From NCBI GenBank assembly GCA_012513235.1, contig JAAZCO010000291.1:1-35627 (forward strand): a stretch of 35,627 nt of DNA. The letters are read 5' to 3'. This document shows positions 8,661 through 18,000 of this stretch, in pieces. The stretch's first letter is position 1; each line of letters opens with the position of its first letter. The position numbers and the translations under genes were made by a program. The stretch comes from Gammaproteobacteria bacterium (GTDB taxonomy: Bacteria > Pseudomonadota > Gammaproteobacteria > Pseudomonadales > Pseudomonadaceae). The notes beneath the pieces were generated by a model. It was not told the DNA's origin, made no database searches, and worked only from the letters and a program-made list of their open reading frames with translations.

Positions 8661-9494
8661 TTGGATCATGTTCTTGCTAGGGTAAAGCGACTCATCAAGA
8701 AGCCTTTCTTCAAATTAGTTTCTGATCACACCCTGTATGAGAACACAAACGTCACGTTGGCAGCCTGTGTTCCTTACTCCCCCGATCACAATCTGGATGA
8801 GGACTCATGGTTCAAGATAGAGCAGTTTAGCCAACAACCATTTTGTATTGATTTACTAAAAAGCAACTTTGATTCAAAAGACTATGATGACCTGAAAAAA
8901 GAGCAATTCATTAATATTGCCTATATTTTCGCTGTACAAGGCGACAATTTTTACTTCCAAAAAGTCACTCCATCCCTTTTTATCAAGAAGAAGATTATTG
9001 ACTTCGGAGAGGCGGCAGCAATTGAGGAAGGAAGTAATCGTCTCGTGATTAATGATCAGCCCGACGCTATTTATTTTAAGCTATCAGATACGCTGGCTTT
9101 TCGTAATCTGGCAACTATTTCTGGGATTTTTAAGGGTATTGATGCTCTTTACCGAGAAGCCACCGAACAAGAAACAGAAGCCTTCTTGCAGTCAGAATTT
9201 ATTGAACTGAAAGGCAACTATGATGCAAGCAAAGTCTCAAAGCCAAATCGAAAGCGGATTGCTTTGGCTCTGGACTCTCTAGCTAAAATGTCGGCGCAGG
9301 ATAAGGTAGGTGTTCTTGCTTATATCTGCGATTACTGCAACCAGAAACTCAAGTTTGATCAGACAAGCAAAAAAATTGAAATATCAACAGATGATGAGTT
9401 GAAACTCCTGCTTTATGGAATTGAGCAGCGTTTCTATACCACGCTATTCGGGCAGGAGAGAAGGCTTGCAAACTCTATTCAGGCTTTGAGTTAG
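8661..9494 (+). CDS. DUF4868/KwaB-like antiphage effector
   Basis: 277 residues, soluble, no membrane segment. The middle contains NIAYIFAVQGDNFYFQKVTPSLFIKKKII, then RLVINDQPDAIYFKLSDTLAFRNLATISGIFKGIDALYREA, the order of elements seen in DUF4868 (KwaB) proteins: a strand-rich first half, a short basic patch and a helical second half. KPNRKRIALALDSL follows. In Kiwa, KwaB binds DNA and blocks phage replication together with the membrane partner KwaA; I infer the same kind of role. The start is TTG at 8661, supported by GCGAGGG 8 bp upstream; the only nearby ATG (8668) is out of frame. It lies 5 bp after the membrane gene and 12 bp before the reverse transcriptase gene. The family assignment is from pattern and context and should be treated as probable only. 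Confidence 0.55.
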   Translation: MDHVLARVKRLIKKPFFKLVSDHTLYENTNVTLAACVPYSPDHNLDEDSWFKIEQFSQQPFCIDLLKSNFDSKDYDDLKKEQFINIAYIFAVQGDNFYFQKVTPSLFIKKKIIDFGEAAAIEEGSNRLVINDQPDAIYFKLSDTLAFRNLATISGIFKGIDALYREATEQETEAFLQSEFIELKGNYDASKVSKPNRKRIALALDSLAKMSAQDKVGVLAYICDYCNQKLKFDQTSKKIEISTDDELKLLLYGIEQRFYTTLFGQERRLANSIQALS

Positions 9495-9506
9495 AAGGGA
9501 ACAGAT

Positions 9507-12500
9507 ATGTCATACAAAGCAAAGTTTGAAGGATGGGACTCGCTTGTCATCGAAGATCTCCTTATAGCCTATCGCAAGGCAAAAGCAGACTGCTTCTTTG
9601 AAAACACCTTCCCCACTGCCATCAAGTTTGCGGAGTACGAGCAAGATCTATTAACCAACCTACAGTTGCTATTAAACAGCCTAAAGAGCGATTCTGGTTT
9701 TAAAGAAAATACTGCTTTATTGGGTGATTATCGCCTGCTACCCAAGAAGCTCTCTACAAAAAAGAAGTCTAGTAGCGCAGATAATGGCCACGTTCATTTT
9801 TCGAAGCCCGAACGAGCGGTTGAGGACCTTTTCAAAAATTTTAATATCACACCTGAATTCAGAATTGTTGGCGACTTCCCGGTAGATAGTCATGTCATAT
9901 CCGCTCTTTGGATCAACATGATTGGCCATAAATTCGACGCAAAGCTAGATGAGTGCTGTTACGGCGCAAGACTAAAGCGCATTAGTAATGACGAACTATT
10001 CAGCACCAAGGATGATAAGCCATTTCATGTCAGCTCCATTGGCTCCTTTATTCCTTACTTCCAGCCTTATCAACGGTGGCGCAATGATGGTTTACAAGCC
10101 ATACGCGATGAGTTGGAGAAAGATCGTGACATTATTGCTGTTTCACTGGATCTTAAAAGTTACTATCACTTTATAGATCCAACAGCGGTAACTGGAGACG
10201 CTTTACTTGCAGCGCTTAAACTAGAACTTAGCGATTCAGAGCTTGAATTTACTTCTCAGTTAGTACATCTATTAAAACAATGGGCTGATGGTGCAACCAG
10301 ATTTGGCAAAAAAATAGCTGGCACAAAATCGAATATTAGCGGTGGCTTGGTTATTGGCTTAACGTGCAGCCGAATCATTTCTAACGCTTTGCTCCATAAA
10401 TGGGACAAACAAGTTTTAGAACAACTATCTCCCATTCACTATGGCCGTTATGTCGATGACATGTTCATTGTATTGCGTGATACAGGAGCCATTAGTAACA
10501 ACCTAGACTTGATGCAACTGCTTCAAGCGAGAATGGGTAAAGAATGCATTGTTCAAGATGCTTCAGATCCTCAAGCATGGGAGATCCACCAAGGGGAGGA
10601 TATTCAGGGCGATACAAAAATCTGTCTTCAGTCAGACAAGCAGAAGTTGTTTATTCTCCAAGGTAGAGCTGGTCTTGATCTATTGGATAGCATTGAAAAA
10701 GAGATTTATGAGCTTTCCAGCGAGCATCGACTCATGCCATCACCTGACCAGCTAGAGCATTCGACAGCAGCCAAGGTGCTATCTGCTGCAGGCAGTGTCG
10801 GCGAGAGTGCCGATACGTTACGAAGAGCGGATGGCCTGACTATCCGTCGTCTTGGCTGGGCTCTTCAGCTTCGCCATGTGGAAACCCTTGCTCGAGATTT
10901 ACCGCCTAACCAGTGGAAAGAACAGCGCGAGGAATTTTATCAGTTTGCGCACAACCATATATTACGAGCAGATAACTTATTTGCGCACTTTAGCTACCTG
11001 CCACGATTGCTTGGTTTTGCGATCAGCATGAACGAATGGGAGCAGGCTGAGCGAATCGCAGTTAAGTCCTATCAGGCTATTGATACTTTGATCGCTGAAG
11101 TTGGCCAGGGTAAAAAGATCATAATTAATGGGGGTGAGGCTAAAGTTTTAAAAGATTTTTGGAGTTATATCAAGGGTACTCTAACCTGGTTGTTTATTGA
11201 TGCCTCGACTCGATTTTACGACCCAAATAAGTTGTTTTTAGGTGAGAGGCCAACAAAGAAGCGACTTGCGGACCTTTTTCTTAAGCAAATTGTGGCTAAC
11301 TTGACTGACTTTGAATCGCTACTTCAGCTGCGTTTTGATGTGGCGGATTTTGAGACTAAGGCACCTCTTGTCGCCTTATCTGATCTTGCAAAAGAGCCTT
11401 ATAAACACATAGTCAAGAGCCGGTCAGCAGAAGAATTGGTTGGTAAGCGTGATACCAAGAGAGAGAATCAAATATTAAAGCTGCTTGAAAGTTCCGGCTT
11501 GCTAGATGTTGATACCTTTGAACAATTTATTCGCTCTACCCGCGATACCCGGTTGGGTAAGGTAGTGAAAGGTTCACGGAAGAGTGACAGCTACCTACCT
11601 TATCTTTTTCCGACCAGACCATTAAGCCCTGCTGAAATATCGGAACTTGCACCTGAGTGCGTGGGGTTGCCATCCGCATCTGGCAAAGTACCGATTTATG
11701 GACCAGCAGTAATTTGGGCAAAGTATACCCAAGCACTACGTGGGGTTTGGATAAAACCAACGCTGCTTGCTACTGAACAAGATGCTAATAACAAACCAAC
11801 TGCTAATGGTAAAAAACACCTCAAAATTGGAACTGACCACAAAGATAAAGTAGTGATCGCTTTGACTAATCTTCGCACCGAAGATAGCGATTGGGCAGCT
11901 ACTGCATGCGGACAACCAAATTTAACTCGCAAACGTTATCAGAAAATATCCAATCTGGTTAACGACACCTTGAAACTGAAGCCAAGGCCGGATTATGTGC
12001 TATTTCCAGAGCTGTCGATACCGCTGCGCTGGCTTAATAGTATTGCTGCCAGGCTTAGCAGTGCGGGGATTAGTTTAATTGCAGGAACAGAATACCGGCA
12101 CAGTTCTGGCAATAAAATCCTTAGCGAAGCTGTTTTAGTACTAGCAGATAATAGACTCGGCTATCCAACCTTTGTCAAAATCTGGCAACCAAAGTTAGAG
12201 CCAGCTGTAGGTGAAGATAAAGAACTCACAGCAAAATTTGGAAAGGAATGGTCGATAGCTGAGAAAGATGCCAGATCAAAAAAGTATACTAAGCCTGTTT
12301 ACGTGCATAACGGCATCAATTTTGGTGTTATGGTTTGCTCAGAGCTTCAAAACAGTAAAGCGAGAATACGTTTCCAAGGTGCTGTAGATGCCTTGATGGT
12401 GCTGAGCTGGAATAGAGATCTGGATACCTTTGCCTCACTAATTGAATCAGCCGCGCTGGATGTTCATGCTTACACCATTCTGGTTAATAATCGTAAGTAC

Positions 12501-12725
12501 GGTGATAGTAGGGTGCGCTCTCCAGCCAAAGAATCGTACCTGAGAGATATTGCGCGTTTGCGTGGTGGTGACAATGATTTTGTGGTGGCTGCCACACTTG
12601 ATATTGCTGCACTGAGAGCCTTCCAGAGCAGAGCCAAGCGTTGGCCTGAAGAGGGCGATAAGTTCAAGCCAGTGCCTGAAGGGTTTAAACTACTGAACGG
12701 CAGGAAAAAAATTCCGCCTAGCTAA
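9507..12725 (+). CDS. drt1: Reverse transcriptase-nitrilase fusion, defence RT type 1 (UG1-like)
   Basis: 1072 residues. The first ~450 form a reverse transcriptase: the metal-binding aspartate in SLDLKSYYHFID (D at about 214), a helical region with GGLVIGLTCSRIISNALL, and the active-site box Y315-V-D-D318 in YGRYVDDMFIVL. A long helical middle (about 450-800) follows. The C-terminal domain is nitrilase-like: E835 in DYVLFPELS, K896 in KIWQPKLEP and C944 in FGVMVCSEL fit the Glu-Lys-Cys triad, with SWNRDLDTFASLIESAALDVHAY and VNNRKYGDSRV after it. RT plus C-terminal nitrilase is the hallmark of DRT type 1, a class shown to protect against phages. The gene starts 12 bp after the KwaB-like gene, with AAGGGA before the ATG. 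The frame is intact and all key residues are present. The nitrilase substrate is unknown. Confidence 0.9.
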   Translation: MSYKAKFEGWDSLVIEDLLIAYRKAKADCFFENTFPTAIKFAEYEQDLLTNLQLLLNSLKSDSGFKENTALLGDYRLLPKKLSTKKKSSSADNGHVHFSKPERAVEDLFKNFNITPEFRIVGDFPVDSHVISALWINMIGHKFDAKLDECCYGARLKRISNDELFSTKDDKPFHVSSIGSFIPYFQPYQRWRNDGLQAIRDELEKDRDIIAVSLDLKSYYHFIDPTAVTGDALLAALKLELSDSELEFTSQLVHLLKQWADGATRFGKKIAGTKSNISGGLVIGLTCSRIISNALLHKWDKQVLEQLSPIHYGRYVDDMFIVLRDTGAISNNLDLMQLLQARMGKECIVQDASDPQAWEIHQGEDIQGDTKICLQSDKQKLFILQGRAGLDLLDSIEKEIYELSSEHRLMPSPDQLEHSTAAKVLSAAGSVGESADTLRRADGLTIRRLGWALQLRHVETLARDLPPNQWKEQREEFYQFAHNHILRADNLFAHFSYLPRLLGFAISMNEWEQAERIAVKSYQAIDTLIAEVGQGKKIIINGGEAKVLKDFWSYIKGTLTWLFIDASTRFYDPNKLFLGERPTKKRLADLFLKQIVANLTDFESLLQLRFDVADFETKAPLVALSDLAKEPYKHIVKSRSAEELVGKRDTKRENQILKLLESSGLLDVDTFEQFIRSTRDTRLGKVVKGSRKSDSYLPYLFPTRPLSPAEISELAPECVGLPSASGKVPIYGPAVIWAKYTQALRGVWIKPTLLATEQDANNKPTANGKKHLKIGTDHKDKVVIALTNLRTEDSDWAATACGQPNLTRKRYQKISNLVNDTLKLKPRPDYVLFPELSIPLRWLNSIAARLSSAGISLIAGTEYRHSSGNKILSEAVLVLADNRLGYPTFVKIWQPKLEPAVGEDKELTAKFGKEWSIAEKDARSKKYTKPVYVHNGINFGVMVCSELQNSKARIRFQGAVDALMVLSWNRDLDTFASLIESAALDVHAYTILVNNRKYGDSRVRSPAKESYLRDIARLRGGDNDFVVAATLDIAALRAFQSRAKRWPEEGDKFKPVPEGFKLLNGRKKIPPS

Positions 12726-13159
12726 TTGTAAAGGACTCTGGTCAAACCTGTGCATAGAGCGTCAACTACCTTGGCCGCTGTATTGGCCCATAATTATAGT
12801 GAATCCGTTTAAAACGGCTACTAAAGATTTTTAGCGTGTAATTACTCTACAGCGATGAGAGTTGAGTGTTTCGTCGTTATAATTGCTACAAAAGTAAAGA
12901 GAAATCTTAGTTGCTTACGTTAGTTAAAAAGTTAGCACACCTTGCAGCTAGACAAGCAACATGCTAAAAGAGTCTATAGCTTGATAATTTTAATTTACGG
13001 CTTTTCTCCCTGCCGGGAAGTAAAGCCGCTATACCTTGAAGAGGAAAACATGATCAACGTTCGTCTGAACTCACTATTTTACAAACTTATTTATAAGTTT
13101 GTTTTTGTGTGCTTAAGCGCTCGTTTTTATGTTTCTTCACTCTTCGAGAGAATTAAATC
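12726..13159. other. Intergenic region behind the reverse transcriptase gene
   Basis: About 430 bp, AT-rich, without a convincing gene. It contains a 13-bp palindrome CCGTTTAAAACGG (12,805-12,817), a possible short leader ORF from ATG 13,050 preceded by GAAGAGGAAAAC, and the 22-bp palindrome listed separately. A template or regulatory RNA for the reverse transcriptase could lie here, but I see no structure that proves it. Confidence 0.4.
13081..13102. repeat. 22-bp palindrome (AT-rich hairpin or operator) before the 283-aa gene
   Basis: ACAAACTTAT, a TT centre, and ATAAGTTTGT: a perfect 10-bp arm on each side, followed by a short T-run (13,103-13,105). It could be an operator for the gene starting 57 bp later or a weak AT-rich terminator for read-through from the defence operon. 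The low GC of the stem argues for the operator. Confidence 0.55.
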
Positions 13160-14011
13160 ATGTCCAATTCTAAACCTGAAAATCTCATTATCTTTTTTAG
13201 AAGCACAAGCAATATCCTTCAATCATTTGACGGCACGCGCAACGCTATAGATATAAATGAAGTCAGACGCTTCAGCCCGGAAATTTTTGTTAAATATTCA
13301 GAATCAATTCTTAATGCATATACAGATACTTTTTTTAAAGATCTTGATTTGTGTATTGAGTATAAACACACCTTAAGTAAAAACCCTGAGCTAGACAGCC
13401 CGCTTGAAGTTTTATTATTTGCAAATTCAAATAATAACGATTTAACTGGTTTGGTAATTGATGAGTTAAGAGGTGTTGTCGATTATGGTTTATATCTAAC
13501 GCAAGATAGCCCTGATTTGTTCGACACACCTGGAGATGTAGCTCAACTATCTAAAGTGAAAATAGAGTTTGTAGAGGAGTTTGCTCGTGGCTTTCTAGAA
13601 AAGCATGGTGGGAGAAATATTCCAAAACCCTTTGAGTGGAAAATAGGTGGTTGTAATAGTTCATTTACTCCGTTCCAAGGCAAAATAAAACCTAGCTTTA
13701 TTAATAACGAAATTGACGAGTCTAACTTCATTATGCATGCAAAGTTAGATGGTTTCAAAAACTCAGAAATGCTTATCTATCTGCAAGAAATTAATAGTGA
13801 ATTAAAATTACTTCCTACTTCAATTACTTATAAAGCGGTAAAGCCAAGCTTGTTAAAAGCTGCTGCAGAGATTTATGCAAACGTATCGCCTGCATATGTG
13901 ATTATAACTGCGTTCAAGAAGGCTGATGAAAAAGGAACTGTTCGCCTTTATATACGCGATATAGCCTCTTATGAATTTGATAACCTTATAGAGTTGTCTG
14001 CCTCTAATTAG
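13160..14011 (+). CDS. Unknown protein in defence island (283 aa)
   Basis: I do not recognise this protein. It is soluble, mixed helix and strand, with no signal peptide or membrane segment. Notable stretches are LEVLLFANSNNNDLTGLVIDEL near residue 85, KIEFVEEFARGFLEKHGGRNIPKPFEWKI near the middle, and AYVIITAFKKADEKGTVRLYIRDIASYEF near the end. Codon use is clearly more AT-rich than in the reverse transcriptase gene, suggesting a separate origin. The ATG start follows GAGAGAAT. It stands alone, 434 bp behind the defence operon and under its own palindrome, so it may be an independent antiphage gene or a toxin-like single gene. Its stop codon (14,009-14,011) touches the IS481-type end, so its last residues may have been altered by that insertion. 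Confidence 0.7.
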   Translation: MSNSKPENLIIFFRSTSNILQSFDGTRNAIDINEVRRFSPEIFVKYSESILNAYTDTFFKDLDLCIEYKHTLSKNPELDSPLEVLLFANSNNNDLTGLVIDELRGVVDYGLYLTQDSPDLFDTPGDVAQLSKVKIEFVEEFARGFLEKHGGRNIPKPFEWKIGGCNSSFTPFQGKIKPSFINNEIDESNFIMHAKLDGFKNSEMLIYLQEINSELKLLPTSITYKAVKPSLLKAAAEIYANVSPAYVIITAFKKADEKGTVRLYIRDIASYEFDNLIELSASN

Positions 14012-15003
14012 CTGTCAGGTCCCGTATGATTAATAACGTTCTTGTAAAATAAATCTGGCCTCTTTTCTTGCCACTCTTTCAATGTTGCAATGGGCGTTTG
14101 ATGCTGAAGCGCTCGTTGTGGAATATGGTGATTGTACACCCAGCAGTAGCGTTTCAAAGTCTGTTCTAAATCTTCGGATGAATCATATCTTCGAGTTGCC
14201 AAAACATCACTGATGCGGCCATTAAATCGCTCAACCATACCGTTAGTTTGCGGTCGGCCAGGCTTGATTAAGCGGTGTTCTATGTTGTGCTTGTGGCAGA
14301 GCAAGTCAAATAAATGTTTACCGGTAGGTTTACGTTCACCATCTGCTGTAAAGCGGTCGGTGAAGGACTTTCCATTGTCGGTAAGAACCTTCTGGATCTT
14401 GAATGGCGCTTTGTCGATAACATGCTTCATAAAGCGCTCAGCGTCTTTGGCGGACTGGCTGGGTAACACCTCGAGATACACCCAGCGCGTTGCACGGTCA
14501 ATGGCTACATACAAATAACGACGCTGCTCTTCATCAGGCATTTGCGGCAAGAATTTAATGTCGACATGGATAAAGCCGGGGTCATAATCCTTGAAGGGCT
14601 TATACTTAGGTTCTGAGGCTTGTTCGCTCTCTTGATCTTGTTTACGCAGCTGCGACAAGGTGGGCACCTGCCGTCTTCTCAGCATGCGTGCAAGCGCAGA
14701 ACGTGAAAGCGTTGGGTGGAGAAATTCGCGCGCTACAACCAACAAGTCATCAAGGCTCAAGCGTAGAAACTCACGTGCAGCAATCAAGACGTCTTCTTGG
14801 TGGGGACTTAAAGTTGCCAACAAGTTGTGTCGGGTGTGCGAACGGTCATAAACATCAGTACGATAACGCCAGCGCCGAATTGTAGAGTCAGACACGCCGT
14901 ACTTGCGTGCCAGTGCTAAGTCGCTGATGTCAGCAGGTGCTTGCTGTATCTCAGCTCTAATTTTTGGCGTTGTCGTCGCTTGTTTATGTAGCTTGATGTT
15001 CAT
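14008..15003 (-). CDS. IS481-family DDE transposase
   Basis: 331 residues from ATG 15,003 (MNIKLHKQATTTPKIR, the usual beginning of this family); an in-frame ATG at 15,045 would add 14 residues with no family match. The N-terminal HTH region has LALARKYGVSDSTIRRWRYR and DRSHTRHNL, followed by the DDE core: D in HVDIKFLP, D in LTDNGKSF, and E in NGMVERFNGRI. The last part (YNHHIPQRALQHQTPI) is typical. All catalytic residues are present and the frame is intact. Its TAA stop lies just outside the apparent left IS end and overlaps the stop of the 283-aa gene on the other strand. Its 5' end overlaps the 3' end of the giant recombinase gene by 20 bp. Confidence 0.93.
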   Translation of the reverse strand: MNIKLHKQATTTPKIRAEIQQAPADISDLALARKYGVSDSTIRRWRYRTDVYDRSHTRHNLLATLSPHQEDVLIAAREFLRLSLDDLLVVAREFLHPTLSRSALARMLRRRQVPTLSQLRKQDQESEQASEPKYKPFKDYDPGFIHVDIKFLPQMPDEEQRRYLYVAIDRATRWVYLEVLPSQSAKDAERFMKHVIDKAPFKIQKVLTDNGKSFTDRFTADGERKPTGKHLFDLLCHKHNIEHRLIKPGRPQTNGMVERFNGRISDVLATRRYDSSEDLEQTLKRYCWVYNHHIPQRALQHQTPIATLKEWQEKRPDLFYKNVINHTGPDS

Positions 15004-15045
15004 ATGCATGCTCCGGGAAAACTTTCTGAATAAGCTCTCTTGCAA
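14013..15045 (-). mobile_element. IS481-type insertion sequence, right end not found
   Basis: The left terminus begins TGTCAGGTCCCGTATGATT at 14,013, a typical IS481 end. The matching inverted copy (ending GGGACCTGACA) should lie a few dozen bases upstream of the transposase start, but I find none between 15,003 and 15,110, where the frame of the recombinase is already open. The element is therefore probably missing its right inverted repeat, or its right boundary is diverged; the end at 15,045 is only nominal. Such an element would not move on its own. Confidence 0.6.
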
Positions 15046-18000
15046 CGAGTAAAGGATAACTCCTAAAACTCATCTGATCATCCGGTACTCTACAATTAGC
15101 TTTATAAAACACAACCAAACTGGTGGCCAGTATGGCCACCGCAAGTTCCAAACCATTCCTGACGGTGCCGTCAGCAAGTCGTGAAAGCACCAGCCCACCA
15201 TAATCCCTAATTTGGTATTGGCTGCCACGCTCAGCAAGGTGCACAGTAAATCCATCCAATTTGGTTTTAGCCTCTGTTTCATACTGCGGGGAAAAACTTT
15301 GGTGCTGCAGTCGCTGCATAGCAGTAATACTGCCATCTTTTACAACCACTCGATAAGCAGACTCTGGAATCTGAAACAGCTCCAGCGTGTGCTGGATGAC
15401 TTTTATGTGTCCCGGTTGCTCCATCAGGACCTGTCGGTTTTGGCTGATTAAATAAGGCAATTCCTGCAAATGCCTAAGCTCATCGTCTTCCAGTTCTAGG
15501 TCAGCACTACCAGTATTTTCGTTTGCACAATGCAGTAGCCGTTGCCATGCCTGATCAGGTATAGATTCTAATAAAGCGTTAGGACAGAGTTCGCCCGATA
15601 GCTTCACTCTTTTATCACTACTCGCGCTAAACCTCATTCGAGCGTTAGTTATCTCAAAAACCGTTTGCAATAGAGCTACATATTTTGGTTCAAGTCGCAT
15701 CAATTCACCTGCTCTGTTGTATCCCATGCCTAGAGACACCAAGCGTAGACACTGCAGGGTTTTGCCCAGAGTTGGTGGGGCGTATTGCAGGTTTTCATTT
15801 ATGTTGCCTACAGCGTTTACTTTTTTGACTGGTAGTTCTGTTAACTGCACAGCTTCAGCAATGCTATGTGCGCGTTGCTGGCTAACCGGCGTGAGCTCAT
15901 CTGCCCACTGTGTAGCTAAGTGAAAGTAGTTTTTTAATCCCGTGCTTGGGAATTTATGGCCCATCAGACGTGTTAGTGCCATGGCACTGCGCCTAGAAAC
16001 TCCATTTATCGGACCTAGCACGATCCGGCGTATGCGATCGTGCTCTGTAGGATCGATGAGTTTTTTAGCTAAAGGTGTTTCAACATTTAATAGTGCTGGA
16101 GCCACACGGTTGTAAAAACTGTGGCGACAATGGTGCAAAACTAATTCTGGATTGCCCGTTACATTGCGCAGTAGCTGAATCAGAGTTTCAGAAATACGCG
16201 GAGCAATGTTAGTTAATACAGGCTGATTACCATCACTACTGGGTTCGCACAGAATGGGTCGGTTGGTCGCGGTGCCCGCTATGCTTTGGTATCGGGCCAG
16301 TGTTCGATCGATGATGTCCTGTTCGGTATCTGATAGTCTAAAGAGCAGAGGAATTGCTCTGCGACTCGACGCGCTTTTTAGGGTACGGTACTGACTATTT
16401 TGCACCAGCACCCAAGTGTAGTTGGCCGCCTGACACCAGTCGCGCCGCAGCAAGCCAATTGCCTCTTGCGCTCGTAGGCCAAAACGGTAAGCAGCGAGTA
16501 ACACAAATCCCAATATCAGCTGCTCGTCTTGCTCCAAGCCTGCATCCGTTAGGAGTGCCTGCAAACAGCTTTGGTACTCTTGCTCTGATATCAGGCCTGA
16601 GCTGACAGTGCGTTGGTCACTGTCTATTGCTAGCTCAGTCCACTCTGGAGACGCTACACCAAACTGCGCTGCCCAGCGAAAGAAGTCTTGCAGTCGCTTG
16701 CCAAAAAAATCAGCGTGGGTTGAGGTGATTTGTTTGTAATCAAGCATTTGGCTGCAGAGTTCGGTCAGCTCATCACTTTCTAGTGCTACAAGATCTGTTT
16801 CATATAGTAACCCTCTGAAAGCAGGTGCAAGTGAGCTCCAGTAAGTCGTCAAACTGTTGCGTGCGTAAGGCTGCAGATTTTTACGCCAACCTGCTTTGCC
16901 GGTACTGGTCAAGTCTGCCATCCAGTATCCAAGCATAAGAATGGCCGGGCTGATTTGGCCTTGAAAATCGCTGCATATCAAGCGTATGTTTTTTGCATGG
17001 TCGCGGGCCTTGCTGGGTATATAGCCCTGCAGTTCAGCCATAACTTTTCTAGTGAGTTCCTTGGCATGCTCTTGCAATGCAATTTTGTCATTTTCTTGGC
17101 CACGGGTTCGCGCTAATTGATTATCAGGCAGCTCTACAACCAAGTCTTGTGTTGGTAAATCTAAAACTTTGCCGTGTAACAGACGCATATGATCACGCAC
17201 TGATTCACTGGTAGGAGGTAAACGCTCACTCAATGCAGCGGCCACGATCCCTGGTAATTGAACTAGGTTCGCTAGGCTGATGACTCGACAGATCCAGCTC
17301 AGTAAATCCTGAAGCGTCGGGCTTTGTTGTGACTGGTTATGATGTTGATATAGGGCTATTAAAGGCTTTAGTTCAGCCAACTCAGCCGGCTCAGGTGTCT
17401 CAACAGCTTTTCTGAAATGTTGGCCATACGCCAATAAACTAGCGGCCTTATAGCTGATTCTGTGCCTTTGAATGGCTGCTGAATAGTCATCGTTCTCTAA
17501 GCTCTCGCTGTACTCCAAGTACAGTCGACTTTTATTCTGAACGACTCTGAAATTCTGACCTTCAGCTAGATCTTGCAGCATACGCTGATAGCTGATGCGT
17601 TTTTCTATAGATACCAATAAGGCACCAACACAAAGTGCGCGTGCCTTTTTGATTTTTCCTGCAAAGGCTTGTTTGCTAGTGCTATCTGCCCATTTTTTTA
17701 GCTGCTGATACTGCTCCATTGCTTGCGCAACATCGGCAGTTACCAGAGAGCGCTCTTCGCTTTGCTGCACCAGTCGCTGTCTCAGTAGAGCTTGGCGAAC
17801 CAATCCAGTATTTTTATCATCACTCTGATTAGCGCCACGATTGACGATACCAGTAGTCTCTTTATCGCTGTGTGCTTGCTGCAGCTTCTTTAGAAACAGG
17901 CGGTAGCGCAACGCTGCTTGAGGATGCGGGAGGCGGTTTTCTCGCAGTAGCATTCGGCTGCCCAGTGTGTATAACTGCTCATCACTCAATTCATCTGTTG

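Noticed and set aside
12805..12817. CCGTTTAAAACGG palindrome as terminator of the defence operon
   Set aside because: Stem is short and no T-run follows it directly.
12942..13250. 102-codon frame overlapping the 283-aa gene
   Set aside because: It begins with TTG without a ribosome site, crosses the palindrome and overlaps the better-supported gene by 91 bp. A short leader from ATG 13,050 is possible but unproven.
14213..14885. Open frames on the plus strand inside the IS481-type element
   Set aside because: They are antisense shadows of the transposase gene, with no family match and no ribosome site.
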